DNA of 64,000 bases from Eutrophocola sp049446715. Its GTDB lineage: Bacteria; Pseudomonadota; Gammaproteobacteria; Pseudomonadales; Pseudohongiellaceae. Positions 34,842 to 42,126 of this stretch are shown here, one piece after another (the stretch's first letter is position 1; every line of letters begins with the position of its first letter). The translations under genes and the position numbers were made by a program. Location: NCBI GenBank assembly GCA_049446715.1, contig JBMTQX010000002.1:62001-126000 (forward strand). Direction: 5' to 3'. The notes under the pieces were generated by a model. It ran no database searches and was not told the DNA's origin. It saw only the letters and a list, made by a program, of their open reading frames with translations.

Positions 34842-36578
34842 ATGACTGCCAGGACCCGCACTTTTTTCCGTTATTTTTCGCCCTTATGGCTGGTGTTTAC
34901 GACCGCGGTTGTCCAGGCGGCCGCATTCAGCGGCACAGTGGTGGACATCAATGGTAATCCGGTCAGTGGCGCCATGGTAACGCTGACCCCATCCTGGCCC
35001 GGGCCGACGGCTGTTACGGCCTTCAGTGACCGTAACGGCCAGTTCCAATTACCGGAACAGGCCAACTATCGCAGCGGCAGTCATTTTTCCGTCGCGATTC
35101 GCGCCTTGGGCTATGAGTTGCTGGATACCAGTGTCGAGAATGCCCGCAAAGGGGTGTCCCTAACGTTGATTGCCCGTGCCACCGCCAACCAGGCTGCCGC
35201 TGCACCGGCCTCGGCCTGGCTTCAGGGCAAGGCGGATCGCGCCACTACTTCCCAATTCGTGCTGGACTGCGTTGGCTGCCACCAAGTACCTGCCACGGAA
35301 TTCCGGCAATATGCAGCTCTCATTGAGCAGGTGCCGGGTGAGGACCGGGATGCCATTCGGCATGCCAGTTACGACGCCCTGGTGAAATACATGAATTTCC
35401 TGTCCGCCGAGGAGTTTTCCCGCGGACCAGAAGCGGCTGAACTGGACGCCAACCGGGTCTATGAAGTTGGCAACGGCCCCCGTGTCATCGATTTTCTCAG
35501 TGCACATTTTACCGACAGCATGAATGAACTCAGTGGCTATGACTGGGGCGCACCGCTGGCGGTCACCCCGCAAACCACGATCATGGAATATGAGGTGTCC
35601 GGGCCGAATGCGATTCGCGAAGCCCTGCTGCTGGGTGAGCCAAAACAGCTGTGGGTAGCGGATGTCGCCTCCAATGCCATTATCAAAATCGATCCCGAAT
35701 CCGGTTACACCACGGCTATGGATGTGCCATCTGACACGCCGGTAGGTCCGCATTCCCTGCATCGCGGCAGCGATGGCTCCCTGTGGATGGCACCGTTCAT
35801 CACCAGTGTTGTGGGGCATCTTGATGTCGAGAGCGGCACCTGGGAAACCTGGAAAATGGAAACCGTCGATGGCACCCCGACCGGCATCCACGATCTCAGT
35901 TTCGGGGCCGATCATACGCTCCTGACCGACAACAACGGGCTGGTCTGGTTTTCCGATATCGTCAATAACGCCGTCGGCTACCTGGATCCGGCAACCGGCG
36001 ATATCGATCACTACGTGGCCCCGGCTGTCGGTGATCGCGCGACCACCGGCACGGCGCTCTATGGTCTGGTCATGACATCGGACAGGAATGAGATCTGGTT
36101 CAGTCAGCTCAACATTGGCAGTGTCGGCAGTTTCAATGTGGAAACCCGGGAATTCGGGTCCTCATTCCAGTTGCCCCTGAACAGCGGCCCAAGACGCCTG
36201 TCCATCAGTGATGACGATATTCTGTATGTGCCTCTATATGGTACGGGCCAGCTCATTGAATACGACACCAGGACCAACACCCAGGTGGGTATCTACGATG
36301 TGCCGGATACGGCCAGTGCCCCTTATGCCGTGACCTGGGATCCGGTGCGCAAGGTGGTCTGGATTCCGACCTCCAATACCGATGTCATCTACAAGTTCGA
36401 TCCGGCTGACAAGTCTTTCAGTGTCCTGCCTATGCCGCGCAAAGGGGCCTTTCTGCGCATGGTGGATATCGATCCGGAAAGCGGCAACCTCATTACCACG
36501 TACGGCAATATTGTCCAGAACGTCCACGGTCCGCGCATGGCCGTAATTATTGATCCGGGCGACGGCGCCTACCGCTGA
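34842..36578 (+). CDS. Exported Vgb-like beta-propeller protein with CarboxypepD_reg-like and heme domains
   Basis: The start is ATG at 34842 (AGAAGGA at proper spacing) or 34836. Numbering from 34836: a signal peptide, then a CarboxypepD_reg-like beta-sandwich at 30-112 (SGTVVDINGNPVSGAMV), one CxxCH heme motif at 145-149 (LDCVGCHQVP), then a seven-bladed streptogramin-lyase-like propeller from about 230 to the end (LWVADVASNAIIKIDPESG, SLWMAPFITSVVGHLD, VWFSDIVNNAVGYLDP). Vgb lyases linearise streptogramins, but related propellers occur in many periplasmic proteins, so drug resistance should not be inferred. The fusion with a heme suggests electron transfer. Confidence 0.8.
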   Translation: MTARTRTFFRYFSPLWLVFTTAVVQAAAFSGTVVDINGNPVSGAMVTLTPSWPGPTAVTAFSDRNGQFQLPEQANYRSGSHFSVAIRALGYELLDTSVENARKGVSLTLIARATANQAAAAPASAWLQGKADRATTSQFVLDCVGCHQVPATEFRQYAALIEQVPGEDRDAIRHASYDALVKYMNFLSAEEFSRGPEAAELDANRVYEVGNGPRVIDFLSAHFTDSMNELSGYDWGAPLAVTPQTTIMEYEVSGPNAIREALLLGEPKQLWVADVASNAIIKIDPESGYTTAMDVPSDTPVGPHSLHRGSDGSLWMAPFITSVVGHLDVESGTWETWKMETVDGTPTGIHDLSFGADHTLLTDNNGLVWFSDIVNNAVGYLDPATGDIDHYVAPAVGDRATTGTALYGLVMTSDRNEIWFSQLNIGSVGSFNVETREFGSSFQLPLNSGPRRLSISDDDILYVPLYGTGQLIEYDTRTNTQVGIYDVPDTASAPYAVTWDPVRKVVWIPTSNTDVIYKFDPADKSFSVLPMPRKGAFLRMVDIDPESGNLITTYGNIVQNVHGPRMAVIIDPGDGAYR

Positions 36579-36620
36579 GCAAGTCAGCCACCAGATACTG
36601 TCGAATTACAGGAACCTGCC

Positions 36621-36974
36621 ATGAATTTTTTTGCCCGCAACCCGCATGTCGCGATCTTCTCGGTACTGCTGTTGATCACCTTGCTGGCCGCCACCGCGCT
36701 GTTCGCCCAGGACGGCAACGACGGCGAGCGCCTCGTGCGCGAGTATCGCTGCTACGCCTGCCATGACATGACAAGGACCCTCATTGGCCCGCCCTACCAG
36801 GCAATAGCCGCCCGCCATGGCAGCAAGAAAGCGGTGATGACCGCCGTGCTGGCGAGGAAAATCCTGCTTGGTGGTGGGGGTAACTGGGGCATGGTACCGA
36901 TGGTACCCAATGAGCATGTGCCGGAAACCGATGCCACGCGTCTTGCCGCGTGGATTCTCAATCAGGCGCCCTGA
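36621..36974 (+). CDS. Small monoheme cytochrome c
   Basis: A 117-residue protein with an N-terminal signal or anchor helix (VAIFSVLLLITLLAATALFAQ). One heme motif, CYACH, lies at 44-48 (YRCYACHDM), followed by GPPYQAIAARHG as in cytochrome c551/c552-like domains. A Met-rich GMVPMVPN supplies the likely axial Met. It is probably a periplasmic electron carrier, 42 bases after the propeller gene, which has its own CxxCH. The pair may exchange electrons. Its usual partner oxidoreductase is not in the window. Confidence 0.88.
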   Translation: MNFFARNPHVAIFSVLLLITLLAATALFAQDGNDGERLVREYRCYACHDMTRTLIGPPYQAIAARHGSKKAVMTAVLARKILLGGGGNWGMVPMVPNEHVPETDATRLAAWILNQAP

Positions 36975-37012
36975 GCAGCGCCTGTCTGCAACCTTGATTG
37001 ACCCTAGTTAGG

Positions 37013-37815
37013 TCAGGCCGTATCGGATTGCGCCTGGACCGCTGTCTGCGCATGTCTGAAAATGCGGTCGATCCGACTGAGCAATTCCTGCGGGGTGAAG
37101 GGTTTGGCCAGAAATTCATGGATACCCTGGCGGACCCCATACCTGACAAGCTCATCGGCAGGGTAGCCCGAGGTAAACAGAATCGGGACATTCGGGTGAT
37201 GTTGGCTGAACGTATCGGCCAGTTCGCTACCACTCATGCCTTCCATGACCACGCCAGTGAGCAACAGGTGAATCTTGTCCCTGCGATGCAGAAGCACGTC
37301 CATGGCTTCGTTGCCCGAGCTGGCCGTGATGACATCATAGCCGGCCCTCATGAGCACTGAAGACGCAAATTCACGCACATCATTTCGATCTTTCACAACG
37401 AGAATGCACCCGGCACCCTGCGCAATCACTATGGCAATCGGCTTCCGCTGATCCGGCCTGGCTTCTTCGTTTTCCTCGCATGGCGGCAATAGTATTTCAA
37501 ACGTTTTGCCCTTGCCTTCCTGGCTGGTGACCTGGATGAGTCCGTGTGACTGTTTCACGATGCCGCATACAGACGACAGCCCGAGTCCGGTACCGGCATT
37601 TTCCTTGGTCGTGAAAAACGATTCAAAAATAGGCTGCCGGAATTTTGCGTTCATGCCGATACCGGTATCGGTGATCGTCATCTGGAAATAATTGCCCGGT
37701 TTCATTTCCAGGCCCTGGTCCAGCTCGGGCGTCAGGCAATGATCGCCGGTGGTGATGGTCAGTGTGCCGCCACCGGGCATCGCATCCTTGGCATTGACGA
37801 CCAGGTTACCATGCG
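37013..37815 (-). pseudogene. Truncated hybrid histidine kinase: ATPase plus degenerate receiver
   Basis: Reading on the - strand, homology begins abruptly at NLVVNAKDAMPGGG (N box) and runs through DTGIGM, IFESFFTTK and GTGLGLSSV of a HATPase domain. A receiver domain follows. The sensor and His-phosphotransfer parts are absent, and the frame upstream (near 37815) is unrelated. In the receiver the phospho-acceptor Asp is Gly (LLLTGVVMEGMSG, family LTDVVMPGMSG) and the acidic pair is altered (VVKDRND). SGY and AKPFT remain. It is a non-functional remnant. Confidence 0.8.
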
Positions 37816-37878
37816 TTGCTACTAAGCCTACAAGTAAGGTCCCTCTTAACCACTGTCTGAGCCAGAGCGAGATGTGCT

Positions 37879-39807
37879 ATGGTTGCCATCATGCCATATC
37901 ACACGCGCCAGCCGGTCAGTCACGGGCGAATTCAGCGACTTGCAGGCAATACCGGTTTTGCCATTTTTCTTGCGCTTGCCGCCATCACCCTGGTACAGGC
38001 GCAGGAGTTCAAGCATTCCGTCAAACCACCGTTACACGGACAGGACTGGATTGCCATTGCTGGCAAACCGCTGACCGTTTCTGCCGGTGCGCAGTTGTTC
38101 AACCAGGGCGGCAATGCCGTCGATGCCGCTTGCGCCATCCTGGCCGCTTCCGCCACCATGTGGGATACCATGAGCTGGGGGGGTGAAACGCAGGCCCTGA
38201 TCCATAACCCGCTGACCGGCGAAGTGGTTGCCATCAATGCCCTCGGCGCTGCGCCAAGCGGTGCCACGCCCGAGTATTATCGCAGCCTGGGCATGGCACA
38301 TCCGCCGGATTACGGTCCACTGGCCGCGGTGACGCCGGGCACACCCGGTGGCCTGCTGGTCATGCTGGCAGAATTTGGCACACTGAGCCTCGAGCAGGTG
38401 CTGGCTCCCGCGATCCGGATGGCCGCCGGCTATCCCATAGAACGCACCAATGCCGAGATCATCCAGTTTTACAAGGACCAGATCCTGCAGTGGCCCGATT
38501 CCACCCGGGTGCTGCTACCCAACTACGACCCCCGCAATCCGCTGTCCTGGTCGGCACCACGTACCGGTGCCCTGTTCCCCCAGCCGGACCTGCATGCCAC
38601 CCTGACCAAACTGGTGGCGGCCGAGCGGCAGGCCCTGTCTGCCGGCAAAAACCGTAAGGAAGCCATTTATGCTGCCTATGACCGCTTTTATCGTGGCGAC
38701 ATTGCCGAGGAACTGGTCAGGTCGACTCAAGCTGCAGGCGGCCTGATAACCTTGGCTGACCTGGACCAGTGGCAGGTGTATATCGAAGAACCGGTCATGA
38801 CTACCTATAAGGGTATTGAGGTCTATAAGCTCGATACCTGGGTGCAGGGTCCGGTCATGCTGCAGATGTTGAACATGCTGGAAAATTTCGATCTGCGCCG
38901 TATGGGCTACAACAGTGCGGAATATATCCATACCCTCTACCAGGTCATGAACCTGGCCTATGCAGATCGGGATTTTTATTACGGCGATCCCTATTTCCCT
39001 CCGGAAGAGCCGGTTGAGGGTTTGCTGTCGAAGGACTATGCCAGGGAACGCATTCGGCTGATCGACAGCAAGGTCAACAACCCCCTGGTGTTACCCGGTG
39101 ACCCCTATCCTTACCAGGGCGACAGCAACCCGTTTACGGACACCCTGGAGAACTGGCAGCCCGTGATGGCCCCACCTGAAGCCGTTGCTGAGAACAGCCT
39201 GATGGATCATGATGCCGGCTTCCTGGCCGGCACCACGTCCATCCAGACGGCCGACAAGGACGGCTGGGTGGTGTCCATTACCCCCAGCGGCGGTTGGGTT
39301 CCGGCATTCATCGCCGGCAACACCGGGATCGGATTGTCGCAGCGCCTGCAAAGTTTCAACATGTCGGCAGCGCAGAATCCCTACAACCTGATGGTGCCGG
39401 GCAAGCGCCCGCGTGCGACGCTGACACCCACCCTGGCAATGCGTGACGGCGAACCCTTCCTGGCCTTTGGCGTCCAAGGCGGAGATACCCAGGATCAGAA
39501 TCTGGTCCAGTTTTTTCTCAATGTGGTTGAGTTCGGCATGGATGTGCAGCAGGCCAGCGAAGCGGCCAATATCAACAGCTATCAGGTGCAGTCCTCCTTC
39601 GGCAACCATGCCATGCAACCCGGCCGCTTGCTGCTGCGCGAAGACTTGCCGCTGGCTGTCAAGATCCGCCTCTCCACCATGGGTTATCAGGTGGAGACCC
39701 AGGAACTCACGTCCGGCCCGATTAACGGCATTTACTTCGATCAGCGCAACAACACTTTCATGGGCGGTTCGAGTGATTTCGGGGATGATTACGGCCTGGC
39801 GTGGTAA
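37879..39807 (+). CDS. Gamma-glutamyltransferase family hydrolase
   Basis: An exported 642-residue Ntn-hydrolase-type protein; ATG at 37879 or 37891. It has a signal-like helix (FAIFLALAAITLVQAQ), then family blocks GGNAVDAACAILAA, TPGTPGGLLVML and GGLITLADLDQW. A self-cleavage Thr lies in AGTTSIQTADKDGW, the site where the chain is cut into two subunits. A C-terminal FGVQGGDTQDQNLVQFFLN follows. GGT proteins cleave gamma-glutamyl bonds of glutathione or polyglutamate. The 5' end abuts the truncated kinase, with an unusual junction sequence. Confidence 0.88.
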   Translation: MVAIMPYHTRQPVSHGRIQRLAGNTGFAIFLALAAITLVQAQEFKHSVKPPLHGQDWIAIAGKPLTVSAGAQLFNQGGNAVDAACAILAASATMWDTMSWGGETQALIHNPLTGEVVAINALGAAPSGATPEYYRSLGMAHPPDYGPLAAVTPGTPGGLLVMLAEFGTLSLEQVLAPAIRMAAGYPIERTNAEIIQFYKDQILQWPDSTRVLLPNYDPRNPLSWSAPRTGALFPQPDLHATLTKLVAAERQALSAGKNRKEAIYAAYDRFYRGDIAEELVRSTQAAGGLITLADLDQWQVYIEEPVMTTYKGIEVYKLDTWVQGPVMLQMLNMLENFDLRRMGYNSAEYIHTLYQVMNLAYADRDFYYGDPYFPPEEPVEGLLSKDYARERIRLIDSKVNNPLVLPGDPYPYQGDSNPFTDTLENWQPVMAPPEAVAENSLMDHDAGFLAGTTSIQTADKDGWVVSITPSGGWVPAFIAGNTGIGLSQRLQSFNMSAAQNPYNLMVPGKRPRATLTPTLAMRDGEPFLAFGVQGGDTQDQNLVQFFLNVVEFGMDVQQASEAANINSYQVQSSFGNHAMQPGRLLLREDLPLAVKIRLSTMGYQVETQELTSGPINGIYFDQRNNTFMGGSSDFGDDYGLAW

Positions 39808-39852
39808 GAGCAGAGACAGGAGGTAAGGGCGACACGTCCGGCCAATTTAAGC

Positions 39853-39977
39853 TGTAGGTCGGATAAGGCCGCAGGCCGCCATCCGACATTTTGTTGGAAA
39901 TCGGTGAGGGCGGAGATTGCAGGCGACCTCCGGTTGCCATGACGAATGGCGGCGCAAGCGCCTTAAACCGACCTACA
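39853..39977. repeat. REPIN-like element: two REP-type hairpins in inverted order
   Basis: Unit 1 (39853-39888) begins TGTAGGTCGGATAAGGC and ends CCATCCGACA, itself partly palindromic. Unit 2 (39945-39977) is its near reverse complement, GGCGGCGCAAGCGCC followed by TTAAACCGACCTACA. The outer ends TGTAGGTCGG and CCGACCTACA match exactly. This is the layout of REP doublets (REPINs/BIMEs), which RAYT transposases mobilise. No such transposase is in the window, and I saw no second copy. Confidence 0.7.
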
Positions 39978-40046
39978 AGAAACTTTCCGAAATCGGATAG
40001 TTTTCAACATCAAACATTGACAGGCAATGTGGAGAGCAAATCATAC

Positions 40047-40102
40047 TCTTGCCTCTTGCCTCTTGCCTCTTGCCTCTTGCCTCTTGCCTCTTGCCTCTTG
40101 CC
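40047..40102. repeat. Eight-copy heptanucleotide tandem repeat (TCTTGCC)8
   Basis: Eight perfect copies of TCTTGCC fill 56 bases, 31 bases before the trmO start codon. Being a 7-mer, the repeat shifts frame at each unit and is unlikely to be coding. It sits where a promoter or leader would be, so copy-number slippage could tune trmO expression. Confidence 0.95.
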
Positions 40103-40133
40103 TCCGTCCGGCAGATCCTGTTGAATCGTGGTT

Positions 40134-40835
40134 ATGCAACTCACGCCAATCGCTCACGTTCGTTCCCCCTACAAGCAGAAATTCGCGATTCCACGCCAGC
40201 CCGGGCTGGTGCGGGAAGCGCGTGGTGAGGTGGTGTTCGAGGACGAATATGCTGATCTGAACTGTCTGCGCGGCATCGAACAGTTTTCACATCTCTGGCT
40301 GCTGTTCCGGTTTCATGAAACCGCGGACAAGGGCTGGTCACCCACGGTACAGCCGCCTCGACTCGGGGGCCGGGAGCGGGTAGGAGTGTTTGCCAGTCGC
40401 TCCACCTTTCGTCCGAACAGTATCGGTATGTCCGTGGTGGAAAATCTAGGCTGGGCACAACAGGGCAGCGCGCTGGTATTGACCGTCGGTGGTATCGATT
40501 TGCTGGACGGCACGCCCATACTCGATATCAAGCCTTACCTGCCTTATGCCGATCATATTGAAGGCGCCACTGGCGGTTATGCCGAACAGGCCCCGGGCCA
40601 TGCTTTTGGTGTCACTTTTTCAAATGAGGCCGAAGCCACGCTCGCGGCCTTGCCGGCAAACTACCCGGGTTTGCGCCAGCTGATTGAAAATGTCCTGGCG
40701 CAGGACCCGCGGCCGGCCTGGCGGCATCGGGAACTGGACGACAAGCAGTACGGCATGAGTCTGTATGATCTGAATATCAAATGGCGCATCCAGGAAACGG
40801 GGGCCGTGGTGGTCCGGATAGAACAGCAGACCTGA
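40134..40835 (+). CDS. trmO: tRNA (N6-threonylcarbamoyladenosine-37 N6)-methyltransferase
   Basis: Formerly TsaA/YaeB. It adds a methyl group to t6A37 of certain threonine tRNAs, a decoding refinement. The 233-residue protein has PIAHVRSPYKQKFAIPRQPG, QPPRLGGRERVGVFASRS and RPNSIGMSVVENLG. The ATG at 40134 is preferred; a GTG at 40128 also precedes it in frame. There is no clear Shine-Dalgarno, and the heptamer repeat lies just upstream. A terminator follows. Confidence 0.93.
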   Translation: MQLTPIAHVRSPYKQKFAIPRQPGLVREARGEVVFEDEYADLNCLRGIEQFSHLWLLFRFHETADKGWSPTVQPPRLGGRERVGVFASRSTFRPNSIGMSVVENLGWAQQGSALVLTVGGIDLLDGTPILDIKPYLPYADHIEGATGGYAEQAPGHAFGVTFSNEAEATLAALPANYPGLRQLIENVLAQDPRPAWRHRELDDKQYGMSLYDLNIKWRIQETGAVVVRIEQQT

Positions 40836-40885
40836 GGGCGTCAGTGGCCGGCACGATCAGTCCAAGTAAGCACACGACAGACCAT

Positions 40886-40914
40886 AAAAAAAGGGGCACG
40901 TAGCCCCTTTTTTC
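40886..40914. terminator. Bidirectional intrinsic terminator
   Basis: The stem AAAAAAGGGGC / GCCCCTTTTTT with a 5-6 base loop has an A-run before and a T-run after. It lies between trmO (+) and the convergent - strand gene ending at 40950. Confidence 0.9.
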
Positions 40915-40949
40915 ATGTTGCTTTCATGCTGCTGACAAGGCCAGGTGCA

Positions 40950-41810
40950 TTACTCGGCACCTTCTGTCTTGTCGAAGAAGGGTTGGCCGTAATCATCTTT
41001 CAGGTCCAGCATGAACTGGTTGTTTTCCTGGCAGATGTAATCCTGCATTTCCCGACCTTCGGCCCAGGGAATATCCCATTCGGCTTCCCAGGGCTCATAA
41101 AAGGCACCGGGATCATCGATCAGGATGCGGTAGTTCAGTTTTTCCTTGTAGGGGCGACTGATGTATTCGACCGTATGCAGCTGGTGGGTGTGATGCGTAC
41201 CGCTGTAATCGAGCCAGGTTTTTTCGTTGTAGCCCAGGGTGTCGATCACCAGCGTGTCACCTTCCCAGTGGCCCACGGAGTGACCAAAGTAGGTGGGATT
41301 GATCTCTTCGAGCGGCAGTTGCTCGCGGCCGTCCATGTGAATCTCCCGCCAGACATGGCCACCACCCTCAAACACGACCATGATGCGGTCGCGATGCTGG
41401 ATGATCTCGGCCGGGTAGGGGGTGGCAAACGCCCGCGGCCCGCCCGGTGGCAGGCAGAAGCCTTCCGGATCGTACTTGGAATCATTGCTGGTGTGGTATT
41501 CCCACATGGATTTGACCCAGGGCTGCCACGGGGCTTCCCGGGGCACATCGCGGGCATTGGCAAAATTGCTCACCCATGGCAGGTTCCAGTAGCCGTCACC
41601 GCTCAGATCGACCGTCCCGTCGGGCAGGCGCGGCGTTGGCGTGCGCGGTCCATCATCCTTAATCAGGTAGGTGTTTTCGGTGCCCTTGACGGCGGTGGTA
41701 TTGACGATGGTGGGGTGGTCGGCGGTATTGCTGTCAGAAATCTGGGCAGTGACAGGCAGTCCGGCGTATGAGACGGTGGCCGCAAGTACGGCCAGGGTCA
41801 GTTTTTTCAT
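40950..41810 (-). CDS. Exported protein, paralogue of the 2934 gene product
   Basis: A 286-residue protein of the PRTPTPRLPDGTVDL / GHSVGHWEGDTL family. The start at 41810 (MKKLTLAVLAATVSYAG) has TTGGGA upstream; the TTG at 41822 is less likely. It contains the same blocks as the 2934 product: FCLPPGGPRAFATPYPAEI, FEGGGHVWREIHMDGRE, NPTYFGHSVGHWEGDT and QDYICQENN. About 35 extra residues lie between the signal peptide and the first block (DSNTADHPTIVNTTAVKG). It is divergent from the TonB receptor gene, sharing a 316-base intergenic region. Function unknown. Confidence 0.75.
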   Translation of the reverse strand: MKKLTLAVLAATVSYAGLPVTAQISDSNTADHPTIVNTTAVKGTENTYLIKDDGPRTPTPRLPDGTVDLSGDGYWNLPWVSNFANARDVPREAPWQPWVKSMWEYHTSNDSKYDPEGFCLPPGGPRAFATPYPAEIIQHRDRIMVVFEGGGHVWREIHMDGREQLPLEEINPTYFGHSVGHWEGDTLVIDTLGYNEKTWLDYSGTHHTHQLHTVEYISRPYKEKLNYRILIDDPGAFYEPWEAEWDIPWAEGREMQDYICQENNQFMLDLKDDYGQPFFDKTEGAE

Positions 41811-42068
41811 GATAAATCCCAATGTTAAGAAAAAGCGTGGGCGAAACCTGCGGTCACCGGGGTTTAACTGTTTTTAACAGTCTTGATCCGACAGGGCTTT
41901 CGCTATGCGAAGAAAGTCTAACAATCGTCCGTATTTCATGTCCAGAAACAACCCCCTGGCTCTTCTTTAACAAAAACTGTTTTTTTCTTTAACCGCCGCT
42001 CACTGAAAATTGATGTGTTCTTCGACTGCCTTTTAAACAATTCTTGCGCTGTCTCCCTATAGTAGCCA

Positions 42069-42106
42069 CACAGAAAAGCCCGCCTCCTGTGGCTTTTTTC
42101 TCTGTG
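42069..42106 (+). promoter_or_regulatory. Leader hairpin before the TonB receptor, possible attenuator
   Basis: CACAGAAAAGCC (42069-42080) pairs with GGCTTT and TCTGTG in 42091-42106, with a 4-base bulge and a 10-base loop. The right arm contains six consecutive T residues. The hairpin ends 20 bases before the ATG at 42127. It could act as a conditional terminator or hide the ribosome site. The rest of the intergenic region 41811-42068 shows only an AT-rich stretch and no second gene. Confidence 0.4.
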
Positions 42107-42126
42107 ACTAAATCGGGAAACCTAAT

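Noticed and set aside
34842..36578. Streptogramin resistance gene
   Set aside because: Only the propeller is Vgb-like; the fused domains and context point to another role.
40047..40102. CRISPR array
   Set aside because: Units are 7 bases with no spacers and no cas genes nearby.
40027..40260. Open frame with LASCLLP repeats
   Set aside because: Created by the TCTTGCC heptamer array; overlaps trmO in another frame.
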